Source of the DNA: Actinoplanes couchii
GTDB lineage: Bacteria > Actinomycetota > Actinomycetes > Mycobacteriales > Micromonosporaceae
Assembly (NCBI RefSeq): GCF_016862075.1
Contig: NZ_BOMG01000093.1
Location: 1-58,115 of the forward strand
Length of the DNA: 58,115 nucleotides
Reading direction: 5' to 3'
Shown: positions 7,842-15,930 of the stretch, one piece after another
How positions within the stretch are numbered: the first letter of the stretch is position 1
Layout of the letters: the number at the start of each line of letters is the position of its first letter
The notes under the pieces: model-generated
What the model was told of the DNA's origin: nothing
The model's input: only the letters and a program-made list of their open reading frames with translations
Database searches by the model: none
Position numbers and translations under genes: made by a program

Positions 7842-8359
7842 CGGTTCGCTCCTTGCGGGATCATCGGGGTGGAACTGAGGGCGGCCCGGAGCTTCTCCAG
7901 CGCTCGGGCGGTCTGGCTCTTGACGGTTCCGGGCGAGCAGCCGAGCGCCACGGCGGTGTCCGCGATGTCCATGTCGAGCACGAACCGGAACACCACTGCC
8001 GCCCGCATCCGGGGTGGCAGCTGCTCGAGGGCGCGGGCCAGCTCCGGGTCGGTCTCGGGGGTGACGGCGGCGGCGGAGCCCTCCGGGACCTCGGCGACCG
8101 GCCGTTCGAAGCGGCGCCAGATCCGGCGGCGCTCGTCCGTGAGGGCGTTGAACAAGGCCCGCTTGAGGTACGCGTTCGGGCTGTCGGCCCGCCGGAACGC
8201 CGCCCAGGAGACGAACAGTTTGGTCAGCGCGGTCTGCACCAGATCCTCGGCCAGGTGATTGTCACCAGCGGTCAGCAGCCGGGCGGTGTGCAGCATGTGC
8301 CCGCGTTTCTCGGCCACGAAGGCCGCGAACTGCCGATCGCGCTCGCTGTCTGTTTTCAC
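7838..8359 (-). CDS. SigE-family ECF RNA polymerase sigma factor
   Basis: 173 residues. Region 2 (about 10-75) contains HLAEDLVQTALTKLFVSW, which contacts core polymerase and the -10 element. Region 4 (about 115-165) has a helix-turn-helix, DMDIADTAVALGCSPGTVKS, for the -35 element. The length and the pattern match the actinobacterial SigE/SigM-like ECF group. It is co-transcribed with the downstream membrane protein, which probably controls it. It is divergent from the glycoside hydrolase gene with 107 bases between, so the intergenic DNA may hold promoters for both. Confidence 0.92.
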   Translation of the reverse strand: MKTDSERDRQFAAFVAEKRGHMLHTARLLTAGDNHLAEDLVQTALTKLFVSWAAFRRADSPNAYLKRALFNALTDERRRIWRRFERPVAEVPEGSAAAVTPETDPELARALEQLPPRMRAAVVFRFVLDMDIADTAVALGCSPGTVKSQTARALEKLRAALSSTPMIPQGANR

Positions 8360-8398
8360 GTTCTTCCAGACCCGGGACGGGGCTGCCGAGGTTGCATA

Positions 8399-8410
8399 TT
8401 GACATTGTCA
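8399..8410 (+). promoter_or_regulatory. TTGACA-like -35 element with a TGACAtTGTCA palindrome
   Basis: TTGACA at 8399-8404 is a consensus-like -35 hexamer for the glycoside hydrolase gene. TGACA-t-TGTCA is also a perfect short palindrome. A weak -10 (around 8422-8427) would place the CebR-type box at the transcription start. This is inference from spacing. Confidence 0.4.
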
Positions 8411-8428
8411 TTTATCGCGGTCGAGCAT

Positions 8429-8442
8429 TGGGAGCGCTCCCA
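8429..8442. promoter_or_regulatory. CebR/CelR-type operator
   Basis: TGGGAGCGCTCCCA is a perfect 14-bp palindrome, identical to the operator known for the LacI-family repressors CebR of Streptomyces and CelR of Thermobifida. These release DNA when cello-oligosaccharides are present. It lies 25 bases upstream of the chosen start of the CBM2 glycoside hydrolase. No LacI gene is in the window, so the regulator would be encoded elsewhere. Confidence 0.85.
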
Positions 8443-8466
8443 TCCCCGCATGCCCGGAGAGTGCCC

Positions 8467-10497
8467 GTGCTGAACTCATGGAAGGCGGTCGCCGGCGCCC
8501 TGCTGCTCGCGACCGCCACCGCCGTAGTACCCGTCTCCCCCGCCCCTGCCCTCGCCGCCGCCGACGCCCGTGTCGACGTCGACGTGCGGGCCGGGCTCGC
8601 CACCGCCGGTGACGTCGCCGTCGGTGTCAACCACGCCATCTGGGACTCCCAGCTGGGCACGCCCGCCGTCGCCGACCTGCTCGGGGACGCCGGGGTGACC
8701 ATGGTGCGCTACCCGGGCGGCTCCTACGCCGACATCTACCACTGGGAGACGCACACCGCGCCCGGTGGTCACGTCGCCCCGGACACCGACTTCGACACGT
8801 TCATGGCCGGGGCCCGGCGGACCGGCGCCCAGCCGATGATCATCGCCAACTACGGGACCGGGACCGCGGCGGAGGCGGCCGGGTGGGTCCGGTACGCCAA
8901 CATCACCAAGGACTACGACGTCACGTACTGGACGATCGGCAACGAGAACTACGGCAACGGGCACTACGGCTCCGCCTGGGAGGCCGACGACCACGCCGAC
9001 AAGAGCCCCCGGGAGTACGCGAGCAATGTCATCGCGTACGCGCAAGCCATGAAGGCAGTTGACCCTGACATCAAGGTCGGCGCCGTCCTGACGATGCCCG
9101 GGAACTGGCCGGACGCCATTGTCGGCACGGGTGACCAGGGCAGCTGGAACCAGGAGGTGCTCAGCCGGGCCGGGTCGGTGATCGACTTCGTGGACGTGCA
9201 CTGGTACCCCGGCGGCGCCACCGCGGCCGAGACGCTGACCAAGCCGGCGCAGATCACCGACGCCGTGCACCTGCTGCGGCAGCAGTTGCGGGACTTCGCC
9301 GGCGACACCAGCGGACGGATCGGCATCAGCATGACCGAGACCAACGTGGAGATCGGCCGCAACACCCAGCCGGGTGCGCTGTTCCTCGCCGACGTCTACA
9401 GCGGGCTGCTGGCCCAGGGCGTTTTCACCGTCCACTGGTGGAACACGCACAACGGACTCGGGACGGTGTCGGAGGTGGCCGGGCAGACCGACTACGGCGA
9501 CTACGGCCTGCTGTCCAGCGGGAACTGCAACGACGCCGGGGTGTGCCAGCCGCCGCTGAACACGCCGTTCGCGCCGTATCACGCGCTTTCGCTGGTCGGC
9601 GAGCTGGCCCGGCCCGGTGACCGTTTCATCGCCGCCGGAAGCGACAACCCCGAGATCACTGCCCATGCGGTACGCCGGAAGAACGGTGACGTGGCCCTGC
9701 TGCTGATCAACAAGGATCCGTCGGTGGCACAGTCGGTGTCGTTGAAATACCACGGGTTCACGCCGGTCTCCGGGACGCCGACGGTGGCCACCTACACCAA
9801 CGGCGCCGCCGGAGTGGTCACCGGCCCGGCCGGCAGTGCGGCGACGCAGACGCTGGCCCCGTACTCGATCAGTCTGGTGACCTTGCGCCCGAACCCGGTG
9901 GCCGGCACTGCTCCCGCCGCGCCCGGGAAACCGGCCGCGACCGTCACCGACCGCGGCGCCACCATCTCCTGGCCGGCCGGAACGGCAGGCCTGAAGTACG
10001 AGGTGTACCGGCAGAACGGCGGCGCCGCCGAACTGCTGGGCGAGACCACCGGCACGTCACTGACGGCCGGTAACCTGCAGCCCGGCCGCCGGTACACGGT
10101 GAACGTGGTCGCCCGGGACGGCGCGGGCCGCCTCTCGGCCTCGTCGCCACCGCTGACGTTCACCACGGCGACCCCGGCGAACGCGGGTTGCACGGTGAGG
10201 TTCCGCGACGTCAACGACTGGGGCAACGGTTACGTGGGCCAGCTCGACATCACCAACAACACGACGGCGGCCCTGCCGAGCTGGACACTGACCTTCGACT
10301 GGCCCACCACGTGGCAGTCGCTGGGAAGCGGCTGGAACGCCACGTGGACGCAGACCGGCACCACGGTCCGGGTGGTCGGCGAGGGCGCGCTGGCCGCCGG
10401 AGCAACCATCGGCACCGGCCTGGTGGGCAACTACAGCGGCCCGAACGTCCTACCGACGGTCTTCACCCTCAACGGAACCATCTGCACCAGCGCGTGA
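8467..10497 (+). CDS. Secreted glycoside hydrolase (clan GH-A type) with Fn3 and CBM2 domains
   Basis: 676 residues. A Sec signal peptide (hydrophobic core AGALLLATATAVV, cleavage after ALA) is followed by a TIM-barrel-like catalytic part to about residue 465. It contains MVRYPGGSYADIYHWE, a probable acid/base Glu in IGNENYG and a probable nucleophile Glu in MTETNVEIG. The pattern resembles GH51/GH39-like enzymes such as arabinofuranosidases, but I cannot fix the family. A fibronectin type III domain (about 480-570) and a C-terminal CBM2 cellulose-binding domain with cysteines near both ends follow. GTG 8467 is preferred because GGAGA lies six bases before it; GTG 8461 is too close. The CebR-type box predicts induction by cellulose breakdown products. 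Confidence 0.88.
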   Translation: MLNSWKAVAGALLLATATAVVPVSPAPALAAADARVDVDVRAGLATAGDVAVGVNHAIWDSQLGTPAVADLLGDAGVTMVRYPGGSYADIYHWETHTAPGGHVAPDTDFDTFMAGARRTGAQPMIIANYGTGTAAEAAGWVRYANITKDYDVTYWTIGNENYGNGHYGSAWEADDHADKSPREYASNVIAYAQAMKAVDPDIKVGAVLTMPGNWPDAIVGTGDQGSWNQEVLSRAGSVIDFVDVHWYPGGATAAETLTKPAQITDAVHLLRQQLRDFAGDTSGRIGISMTETNVEIGRNTQPGALFLADVYSGLLAQGVFTVHWWNTHNGLGTVSEVAGQTDYGDYGLLSSGNCNDAGVCQPPLNTPFAPYHALSLVGELARPGDRFIAAGSDNPEITAHAVRRKNGDVALLLINKDPSVAQSVSLKYHGFTPVSGTPTVATYTNGAAGVVTGPAGSAATQTLAPYSISLVTLRPNPVAGTAPAAPGKPAATVTDRGATISWPAGTAGLKYEVYRQNGGAAELLGETTGTSLTAGNLQPGRRYTVNVVARDGAGRLSASSPPLTFTTATPANAGCTVRFRDVNDWGNGYVGQLDITNNTTAALPSWTLTFDWPTTWQSLGSGWNATWTQTGTTVRVVGEGALAAGATIGTGLVGNYSGPNVLPTVFTLNGTICTSA

Positions 10498-10502
10498 TCC
10501 GA

Positions 10503-10530
10503 TGGTGGCCCGCCATCCGGCGGGTCACCA
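10503..10530. terminator. Bidirectional hairpin terminator between convergent genes
   Basis: A 12-bp stem with one mismatch and the loop atcc lies immediately after the glycoside hydrolase stop and before the stop of the convergent small membrane gene. There is no U tract, as is common in actinobacteria. Confidence 0.65.
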
Positions 10531-10531
10531 C

Positions 10532-10897
10532 TCACTCCCCGCCACCCCCACCCCCACCGCCACCGCCGTCGCAGCCGCTGTCCCCGCCGCCCCAGAAAGA
10601 ACCGGTGCTCCTGTCACGGGAGCGCGACCGGCGGCGGGGCCGTCCGCCGCCGGCCTCCGGTGCGACGCCACCACCCCGGCGACGATCGTTGATGTCAGCC
10701 CAGACCGGATTGGTGGCGGCCTCCTTGACAGCGGAAACCGGCAGAGTGCTCGTAACCGACCGTGACCGCCGAACCCGAACAGCCTCCCGGCGAGTCACCC
10801 TGACCAGAATCACCACCCCGGTCAGAATCGCCAGAAGAACGACGAACACCGCCACCGCCAACAGAATCCCCAGATCCGGCATGGTTCTATCATCCAC
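10532..10897 (-). CDS. Small membrane protein with glycine-rich tail
   Basis: 121 residues. One strong N-terminal membrane helix (about 9-33, ILLAVAVFVVLLAILTGVV) is followed by a basic stretch and an Arg/Ser/Gly-rich tail that ends in a run of ten glycines with a GGGDSGCDGG motif. Such TM plus glycine-rich proteins are common in actinomycetes and usually lack a known role. The tail is low-complexity, so only the first half has strong coding character. A second ATG at codon 6 could be the start; neither has a good ribosome site. Confidence 0.6.
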   Translation of the reverse strand: MDDRTMPDLGILLAVAVFVVLLAILTGVVILVRVTRREAVRVRRSRSVTSTLPVSAVKEAATNPVWADINDRRRGGGVAPEAGGGRPRRRSRSRDRSTGSFWGGGDSGCDGGGGGGGGGGE

Positions 10898-10911
10898 ATC
10901 GGAGCAATTGA

Positions 10912-11490
10912 TCAGCGGAGTTCGACGTATACGCCGTCGGTGGTCAGGGTGTTGAGTATGTCGTCGAGAACGGTGCCGTCGGTCCGCAGGTGCGCCAGGT
11001 CTGCGTCGAAAGCCCGGCCGGATTCAAGAGCCGGCGCCGGGCGACAGCCCAGCAGGATGACCGGCGGGCCCGGCGGGCAGTCGCCGGGGGCGTAGCGGGC
11101 CAGGCCCTCCGCGGTGCGGAACGTTCCGGCCGGTTGTTCCCACGGCCACCACACCGTCAGCCGGGAGGTGTCGGTCGTTCCCCCTTCGGCGGACTGGCGG
11201 TGGGCCAGCAGGTCGATGTCGAGCAGGCCGTCGGTGGACCGGCGGTGTCCGATGACGCAGGCGTCCTGCAGTTCGAGGCCGGCGTCCACGGTGCCGAGCC
11301 AGGCGGGGCCGGTGCCGTCGACGGCTGCCTTCAACGGGCCGGCCGGGGCGCAACCGCGCAGGGTCACCCGCTCGTAGACCGGGTCGGCCGGGAACGGGCG
11401 GTCGTCGAACAGGCCGTCGATGTCCTGGCAGTCGGTGAGCGGAACACCGGTCTCGCTGTCGAACAGGCGCCACTGCGGCGGAGGCGGCAT
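10912..11490 (-). CDS. Conserved-looking hypothetical protein
   Basis: 192 residues from an ATG followed by a short proline run (PPPPQW). It is probably cytosolic: there is no signal peptide or membrane helix. The sequence is rich in Asp and Trp (VWWPWEQPAGTF) and has short strands and loops of a small globular fold. I do not recognise the family. The reading frame stays open further upstream, but that part is antisense to the divergent SRPBCC gene and lacks coding character. The two genes start 63 bases apart and may share a promoter region. Confidence 0.7.
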   Translation of the reverse strand: MPPPPQWRLFDSETGVPLTDCQDIDGLFDDRPFPADPVYERVTLRGCAPAGPLKAAVDGTGPAWLGTVDAGLELQDACVIGHRRSTDGLLDIDLLAHRQSAEGGTTDTSRLTVWWPWEQPAGTFRTAEGLARYAPGDCPPGPPVILLGCRPAPALESGRAFDADLAHLRTDGTVLDDILNTLTTDGVYVELR

Positions 11491-11553
11491 GCCCCGACCG
11501 TACAGCGGCAGGGTGTGGACCGGCTTTTGACCCTTGATTTGTACGATCGGTGC

Positions 11554-12015
11554 ATGACTCGGACGGATATCGCCTCCCGGACGATCGCGGCCCCGGTCGC
11601 GCGGGTGTGGGCGGCGCTCGTCGATCCGGTGGCGCTGACGGTCTGGCTGCCGCCGGAGGGCATGAGCGGGCGGTTCGACAGGTACGACGCCAGCCCCGGC
11701 GGGTCGTACCGGCTGGTGCTGACATACGCCGACGCGTCGGCCGCACCGGGCAAGACGACCGCGGACTCCGATGTGGTCGAGGCCCGGTTCGTCGACGTCG
11801 TCCCCGGGGACCGGGTGGTGCAGGCCGTCGACTTCGTCTCCGACGATCCGGCGCAGGCCGGCACGATGACGATGACGTGGCAGGTCACGGCGGTGGAGCC
11901 GGGCACCCGGGTGGTCTTCCGGGCCGACGACGTGCCGCCCGGCATCTCCGCCGCCGACCACGCCGACGGGATGAACTCGTCGCTGGCCCAGCTCGCCGCG
12001 TACCTGGAGGCCTGA
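11554..12015 (+). CDS. SRPBCC/AHSA1-type ligand-binding protein
   Basis: 153 residues. The opening pattern IAAPVARVWAALVDPVALTVWLPP and the closing helix (MNSSLAQLAAYLEA) are those of the AHSA1/START-like fold, which binds hydrophobic ligands or acts as an ATPase co-chaperone. No catalytic residue set is evident. It starts at an ATG after TTTGTACGATCGGTGC, with no strong ribosome site. Twelve bases downstream begins the VOC protein gene, so the two are probably co-transcribed. Confidence 0.85.
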   Translation: MTRTDIASRTIAAPVARVWAALVDPVALTVWLPPEGMSGRFDRYDASPGGSYRLVLTYADASAAPGKTTADSDVVEARFVDVVPGDRVVQAVDFVSDDPAQAGTMTMTWQVTAVEPGTRVVFRADDVPPGISAADHADGMNSSLAQLAAYLEA

Positions 12016-12026
12016 ATACTGGGCCC

Positions 12027-12464
12027 ATGTCATACGTACGGCGTTTCGACCACATCGGCATCACGGTCGCCGATCTCGATGTGGTGAGCGACTTCTTCGT
12101 GTCGCTGGGCCTGGAGGTGGAGGGCCGCACGTCGGTCGAGGGTGAGTTCATCGACACGGTCTGCGGGATCCCCGGTTCCCGCACCGACATCGTCATGCTG
12201 CGCTCCCCCGACGGCTTCCGCCTGGAGCTGGCCCGCTTCCTGCACCCTGATCCGCTACCGGGCACCCCCGACGCGATGGCCAACGTGCTGGGCCTGCGCA
12301 ACGTCTCCTTCGAGGTCACCGACCTGCCCGCCGCGGTCGCCGCGGCGGCCACCCGGGGCTACCACCTGGTCGGAGGCATCGGCGAGTACGAGAACATGTG
12401 GCGGATGGCCTACGTCCGGGGCCCCGAGGGCATCATCGTCTCCCTGGCCGAACGCATCAGCTGA
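12027..12464 (+). CDS. VOC (glyoxalase/bleomycin-resistance fold) protein
   Basis: 145 residues. The N-terminal repeat opens with FDHIGITVADLDVVSDFF and the second repeat with LRNVSFEVTDLPAAV, the paired beta-alpha-beta-beta-beta modules of the vicinal oxygen chelate fold. His9, Glu in LELARFL and Glu in MWRMAYVRGPEG are candidate metal ligands. The substrate cannot be told from sequence. It follows the SRPBCC gene closely in the same direction. Confidence 0.87.
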   Translation: MSYVRRFDHIGITVADLDVVSDFFVSLGLEVEGRTSVEGEFIDTVCGIPGSRTDIVMLRSPDGFRLELARFLHPDPLPGTPDAMANVLGLRNVSFEVTDLPAAVAAAATRGYHLVGGIGEYENMWRMAYVRGPEGIIVSLAERIS

Positions 12465-12477
12465 CCCGGCCGGCTTT

Positions 12478-12948
12478 TCAGTCGCGGCGGCTCAGGACCC
12501 GGCCGGTGGTCAGGACCTCGCCGAAACGGGGCAGGACGACGGTCAGGGCGTGATCGTGTTCGGCTGTGGTCACTCCGCTCATCGCGTCCGCGGCGAAGAT
12601 CACCTCGAAGCCGTGGTCGGCTGCCGCCCGGGCCGTGGACTCGACGCCCATGGTGGTGGCCAGGCCGGCCAGGACGACCGTGTCCACGTCGCGTTCGTGC
12701 AGGCGGGTGGCCAGGTCCGTGCCGTAGAAGGCGCCGATCGTCCGCTTCACCACCACCACGTCACCGGCCACCGGGGTCAGCTCGGGGACGAAGTCGCTGC
12801 CGGGCGGCTGCTCGGCGACGCCGGGGCGCTCCACCCGGACCGTGACAGTCGTGCACGACGAGCTGGAGTCGGTGACCGGGCTGATCGCCGGGGCGGGCAC
12901 GTTCCTGTTCGCGGCCGGGGAGCCGGGGCGGCTGGACGCCCGGATCAC
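12478..12948 (-). CDS. Isochorismatase-like hydrolase, apparently N-terminally truncated
   Basis: 156 residues from a GTG. The C-terminal two thirds match cysteine-hydrolase/isochorismatase proteins: VVVKRTIGAFYGTDL carries the conserved Lys, and LAGLATTMGVESTARAA corresponds to the subgroup that lacks the catalytic Cys. The usual first strand, LLVIDMQ with the catalytic Asp, is absent. The first 45 residues are a poor serine-rich match to that region, and an in-frame stop lies only ten codons upstream of the GTG. The gene is probably a decayed or inactive copy; a frameshift near the start is possible. Confidence 0.55.
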   Translation of the reverse strand: MIRASSRPGSPAANRNVPAPAISPVTDSSSSCTTVTVRVERPGVAEQPPGSDFVPELTPVAGDVVVVKRTIGAFYGTDLATRLHERDVDTVVLAGLATTMGVESTARAAADHGFEVIFAADAMSGVTTAEHDHALTVVLPRFGEVLTTGRVLSRRD

Positions 12949-13082
12949 CGGGTACTGGAAGGGCGGCGTGTCGGATCACGGCGACCATCACGTCGATCAG
13001 AGGGCCGAACCGATATGCCGCATCCATCGATTTACATCTATACAAAGGAGGTTATCCGTACCCCCGTCCCCCGGAGGCAACA

Positions 13083-13625
13083 ATGCTGATCCGCCGAATC
13101 GCGGCAGCCGTCCTCGCCGCCCTCACCCTGGCCGGCGTCCAGGTCGCCACCGCCGCGCCCGCCACCGCGGCGCCGCGCGTCCTCTACTACGACGTCAGCC
13201 AGGCCCAGGAGTTCCAGGCCGTCGCCCAGCAGGGTTTCGCCATCTGGAACAGCCGCGCCACCAACGTCCGCCTGGACCCGGTCCCGGCCGGCCGCACCCC
13301 CAACATCCGGGTGTACGCCGACAACGGCTGGCCGCGCGCCTACACCCAGTCGCTGGGTAACGGCTACTGGTACATGGGCCGGCAGGCCGTCAACCAGGGC
13401 TACTACCCGCCGCGGATCGCCGCCCACGAGATCGGCCACCTGCTCGGCCTGCCGGACAACCGGACCGGCCTCTGCACCGACCTGATGTCCGGCAGCAGCG
13501 CGCCGGTGAGCTGCACCAACGCGTATCCGAGCGCCCGGGAACTGGCCACCGTCAACGCCAACTTCGCCTCCCTGACCTCGTCGGCGGCGACCGCACCGGC
13601 CCGAACCTACGTCTGGGTCGGCTGA
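13083..13625 (+). CDS. Snapalysin-type secreted zinc metalloprotease (M7)
   Basis: 180 residues. A signal peptide with a hydrophobic core and Ala-rich cleavage region (about 1-30) precedes a short mature protease. The zinc site HEIGHLLGLPD gives His115, Glu116, His119 and Asp125, the HExxHxxGxxD pattern in which Asp is the third ligand, diagnostic of snapalysins. Two cysteines (CTDLM and SCTNAY) probably form a disulfide. GGAGG lies five bases before the ATG. In Streptomyces snpA is next to a LysR regulator; none is seen here. Confidence 0.93.
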   Translation: MLIRRIAAAVLAALTLAGVQVATAAPATAAPRVLYYDVSQAQEFQAVAQQGFAIWNSRATNVRLDPVPAGRTPNIRVYADNGWPRAYTQSLGNGYWYMGRQAVNQGYYPPRIAAHEIGHLLGLPDNRTGLCTDLMSGSSAPVSCTNAYPSARELATVNANFASLTSSAATAPARTYVWVG

Positions 13626-13655
13626 CCGGTTTCGAGCAGCCCGGCTGGTTGGACC

Positions 13656-13689
13656 CGCCGGGCGGGCCCTGGCGGGGGCCTGCCCGGCG
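13656..13689 (+). terminator. Hairpin terminator after the snapalysin gene
   Basis: A 14-bp GC-rich stem with a single G-T pair and a six-base loop begins 30 bases after the stop. The remaining intergenic DNA to the patatin ATG shows no gene. Confidence 0.65.
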
Positions 13690-13853
13690 CTCCGCACCGC
13701 CGCGACCATCACCTGTGCGCTCTGTGGGGGCACGGTCCACCCGCGATCGTGGTGGATCGCCATGGCGGACGGGTGACGGTCGCGGCGGGCGGTCCGGAAT
13801 CCTTACGACAATCGTGCAGCACCGGGTGGCCGCCGGCCGATACGGTCGGAATC

Positions 13854-14723
13854 ATGAAGCGGACTCTCGTTCTCGGCGGCGGTGGTGTCACCGGCATCGC
13901 CTGGCATCTCGGCCTTCTCTGTGGACTCCAGCGGGCCGGCGTACCCCTCGGCAACGCCGGAACGATCATCGGCACCTCCGCCGGCTCGGTGGTCGGCACC
14001 CTGGTCGCGGCCGGTGTGGACCTGGAGAAGGCGGTCGCCCTACAGGAGACTCCGGCAGATGCGGCAACTCCCTCTTCCCCGCAGGCGACGAGTGTGGCGG
14101 CTCCCCCTTCCCCGCGGGCGGCGGGGCCGGCCGGTGACCGGTGGCTGACGGCGATGGCGGTGCTCGCCGACCCGTCGGTGCCGACGATGGAGGCGCGGAC
14201 CCGGGTCGGTGCGATGGCGCTGGCCGCCGCCGGGGACGAGGCCGCGTATCTGGAGCGGATGCGGCCGCTCATCCCGGTCGCCGACTGGCCGGCCGCTGAC
14301 CTGCGGATCACCGTGGTGGATACCGCCGATGGGCGGGACCGGGTGCTCGACGCCGGGTCCGGGGCGACGCTGTTGCAGGCGGTCGCGGCGAGTTGTGCGG
14401 TGCCGGGGCTGATGCCGCCGGTGACGATCGGCGGGCGACGGTACATGGACGGCGGAGTCCGCCTGGGCGCCGCCGCCGACCTGGCCGAGGGTGCGGACCG
14501 GCTGGTGGTGATCGCCCCGCTGGCGATGCTGGACCGCAAGCGGATCCGGGACGAGATGGCCGCCTCCGGGGCCGGGCGGTCGCTGCTGATCGAGCCGGAC
14601 GCCGCCGCGCTGGAGGCGTTCGGGCCGGATCTGATGGATGCGCGACGGCGTCCGGCGGCGGTACGGGCCGGGTTGCGGCAGGCTGGGGTGCTGGCTGATG
14701 ACGTACGAGAAATCTGGAGTTGA
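13854..14723 (+). CDS. Patatin-like phospholipase
   Basis: 289 residues. The oxyanion loop GGGGVTG (8-14), the nucleophile elbow GTSAGS (Ser42) and the catalytic Asp in MDGG form the patatin Ser-Asp dyad. It should hydrolyse acyl esters of lipids, in the cytosol, as no signal peptide is present. A proline/serine-rich stretch near residues 65-95 (with two PSSP/PPSP-like units) looks like an inserted linker and is absent from compact patatins. The stop overlaps the region of the next gene's TTG starts, so the two are probably co-transcribed. ATG 13854 starts directly at the conserved beta strand. Confidence 0.87.
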   Translation: MKRTLVLGGGGVTGIAWHLGLLCGLQRAGVPLGNAGTIIGTSAGSVVGTLVAAGVDLEKAVALQETPADAATPSSPQATSVAAPPSPRAAGPAGDRWLTAMAVLADPSVPTMEARTRVGAMALAAAGDEAAYLERMRPLIPVADWPAADLRITVVDTADGRDRVLDAGSGATLLQAVAASCAVPGLMPPVTIGGRRYMDGGVRLGAAADLAEGADRLVVIAPLAMLDRKRIRDEMAASGAGRSLLIEPDAAALEAFGPDLMDARRRPAAVRAGLRQAGVLADDVREIWS

Positions 14724-14725
14724 AC

Positions 14726-15766
14726 TTGTTGACGCCTTTTGTCGCCGTCGACGTCACCGTGCTCGACACGAACCTCCGGGCGATGGCGGACCACGCGGCC
14801 GCCCACGGGGTGGCGTTGCGCCCGCACGCCAAGACCCACAAGTCACCGGAGATCGCCCGCCGCCAGCTGGCACTCGGCGCGACCGGCCTGACCGTGGCGA
14901 CCGTCAGCGAGGCCGAGGTGTTCGCGGACGCCGGTGACCTGTTCATCGCCTATCCGATCTGGCCGTCCGACGAGCAGGTCGCCCGGCTGCGGGCGCTCCG
15001 GGAGAGGACGGCGCTGCGGATCGGCGTCGACTCGGCGGAGAGCGCCGAAGCCCTCGGCCGCGCCCTGCCCGGCCTGGAGGTGCTGGTCGAGGTGGACAGC
15101 GGGCATCACCGCAGCGGCGTCGTCCCGGCGGAGGCCGGAGCGGTCGCGGTCGCCGCGGACAAGGCAGATCTGCTGGTACGCGGGGTCTTCACGTTCCCCG
15201 GCCACGCCTACGGTCCGTCCCGTCAGCAACCGGCGGTGGATCAGGAGTCGGCCGCCCTGGCCGAGGCCGCCGCCGCCCTGACCGCGCACGGGCTGGACGC
15301 GTCGGTGCGCAGCGGCGGCTCCACCCCGACGGCCGCGCTGACCGGTGACACGCTGACCGAGATGCGGCCCGGCGTCTACGTCTTCGGTGACGCCCAGCAG
15401 GTCGAACTCGGCACGTGCGGCTGGGGCCGGGTGGCGCTGACCGTGACGGCGACGGTGGTCAGCCGGTCCGGGCAGCGGTTCATCCTGGACGCGGGCAGCA
15501 AGGTCCTCGGCGCCGACCAGCAGGCGTGGGCGACCGGCGGCGGCCGCCTGCTGGATCTGCCGGACGCCCGGATCGTCGCGCTGTCCGAGCATCACGCGAC
15601 CGTCGTGCTCCCGGAGGGCCAGCCGGTTCCGAGGCGGGGCGACCGGATCCGGGTCGTCCCGAACCACGTGTGCGCCACGGTCAACCTGGCCGACGAGTTG
15701 ATCGTGACCGAGAACGGCACCCCGGTGGACCGCTGGCCGGTGTCAGCCCGCGGCGCGAACACATAA
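14726..15766 (+). CDS. D-threonine aldolase / D-serine dehydratase-like PLP enzyme
   Basis: About 346 residues. The alanine-racemase-type N-terminal barrel has the PLP lysine in LRPHAKTHKS. A C-terminal beta domain carries PNHVC, which supplies the His and Cys of the metal site in this family. It should act on a D-beta-hydroxy amino acid by retro-aldol cleavage or dehydration. The start is not certain: TTG 14720 overlaps the patatin stop, but GGAG (14716-14719) has better spacing to TTG 14726. The last codons lie in the first unit of a 48-bp repeat array. Confidence 0.8.
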   Translation: MLTPFVAVDVTVLDTNLRAMADHAAAHGVALRPHAKTHKSPEIARRQLALGATGLTVATVSEAEVFADAGDLFIAYPIWPSDEQVARLRALRERTALRIGVDSAESAEALGRALPGLEVLVEVDSGHHRSGVVPAEAGAVAVAADKADLLVRGVFTFPGHAYGPSRQQPAVDQESAALAEAAAALTAHGLDASVRSGGSTPTAALTGDTLTEMRPGVYVFGDAQQVELGTCGWGRVALTVTATVVSRSGQRFILDAGSKVLGADQQAWATGGGRLLDLPDARIVALSEHHATVVLPEGQPVPRRGDRIRVVPNHVCATVNLADELIVTENGTPVDRWPVSARGANT

Positions 15767-15930
15767 CCGAAACCGATGCTCGGCCGGCGTCAGGCCGCGG
15801 CGCACATGCATGACCGAAACCGACGCCCCGGCCGGCGTCAGGCCGCGGCGCACATGCATGACCGGAAACGACGCCCCGGCCGGGGTCAGGTCGCGGCACG
15901 GACACGTGACCGGAAACGACCAGGGGTCAG
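15742..15930. repeat. Four 48-bp tandem repeats joining two convergent gene ends
   Basis: Units of 47-48 bp start at about 15742, 15789, 15837 and 15885; the second and third differ at few positions. The first covers the last codons and stop of the PLP enzyme, the fourth the last codons and stop of the AraC gene. Read on the minus strand, the units encode variants of the AraC ending (RGLTP followed by a Phe/Arg-rich part), so the array looks like a tandem duplication of that gene end. Confidence 0.88.

Noticed and set aside
15742..15930. Possible CRISPR array
   Set aside because: The units follow each other directly with no unique spacers, and no cas genes are present. The same holds for all other arrays in the window.
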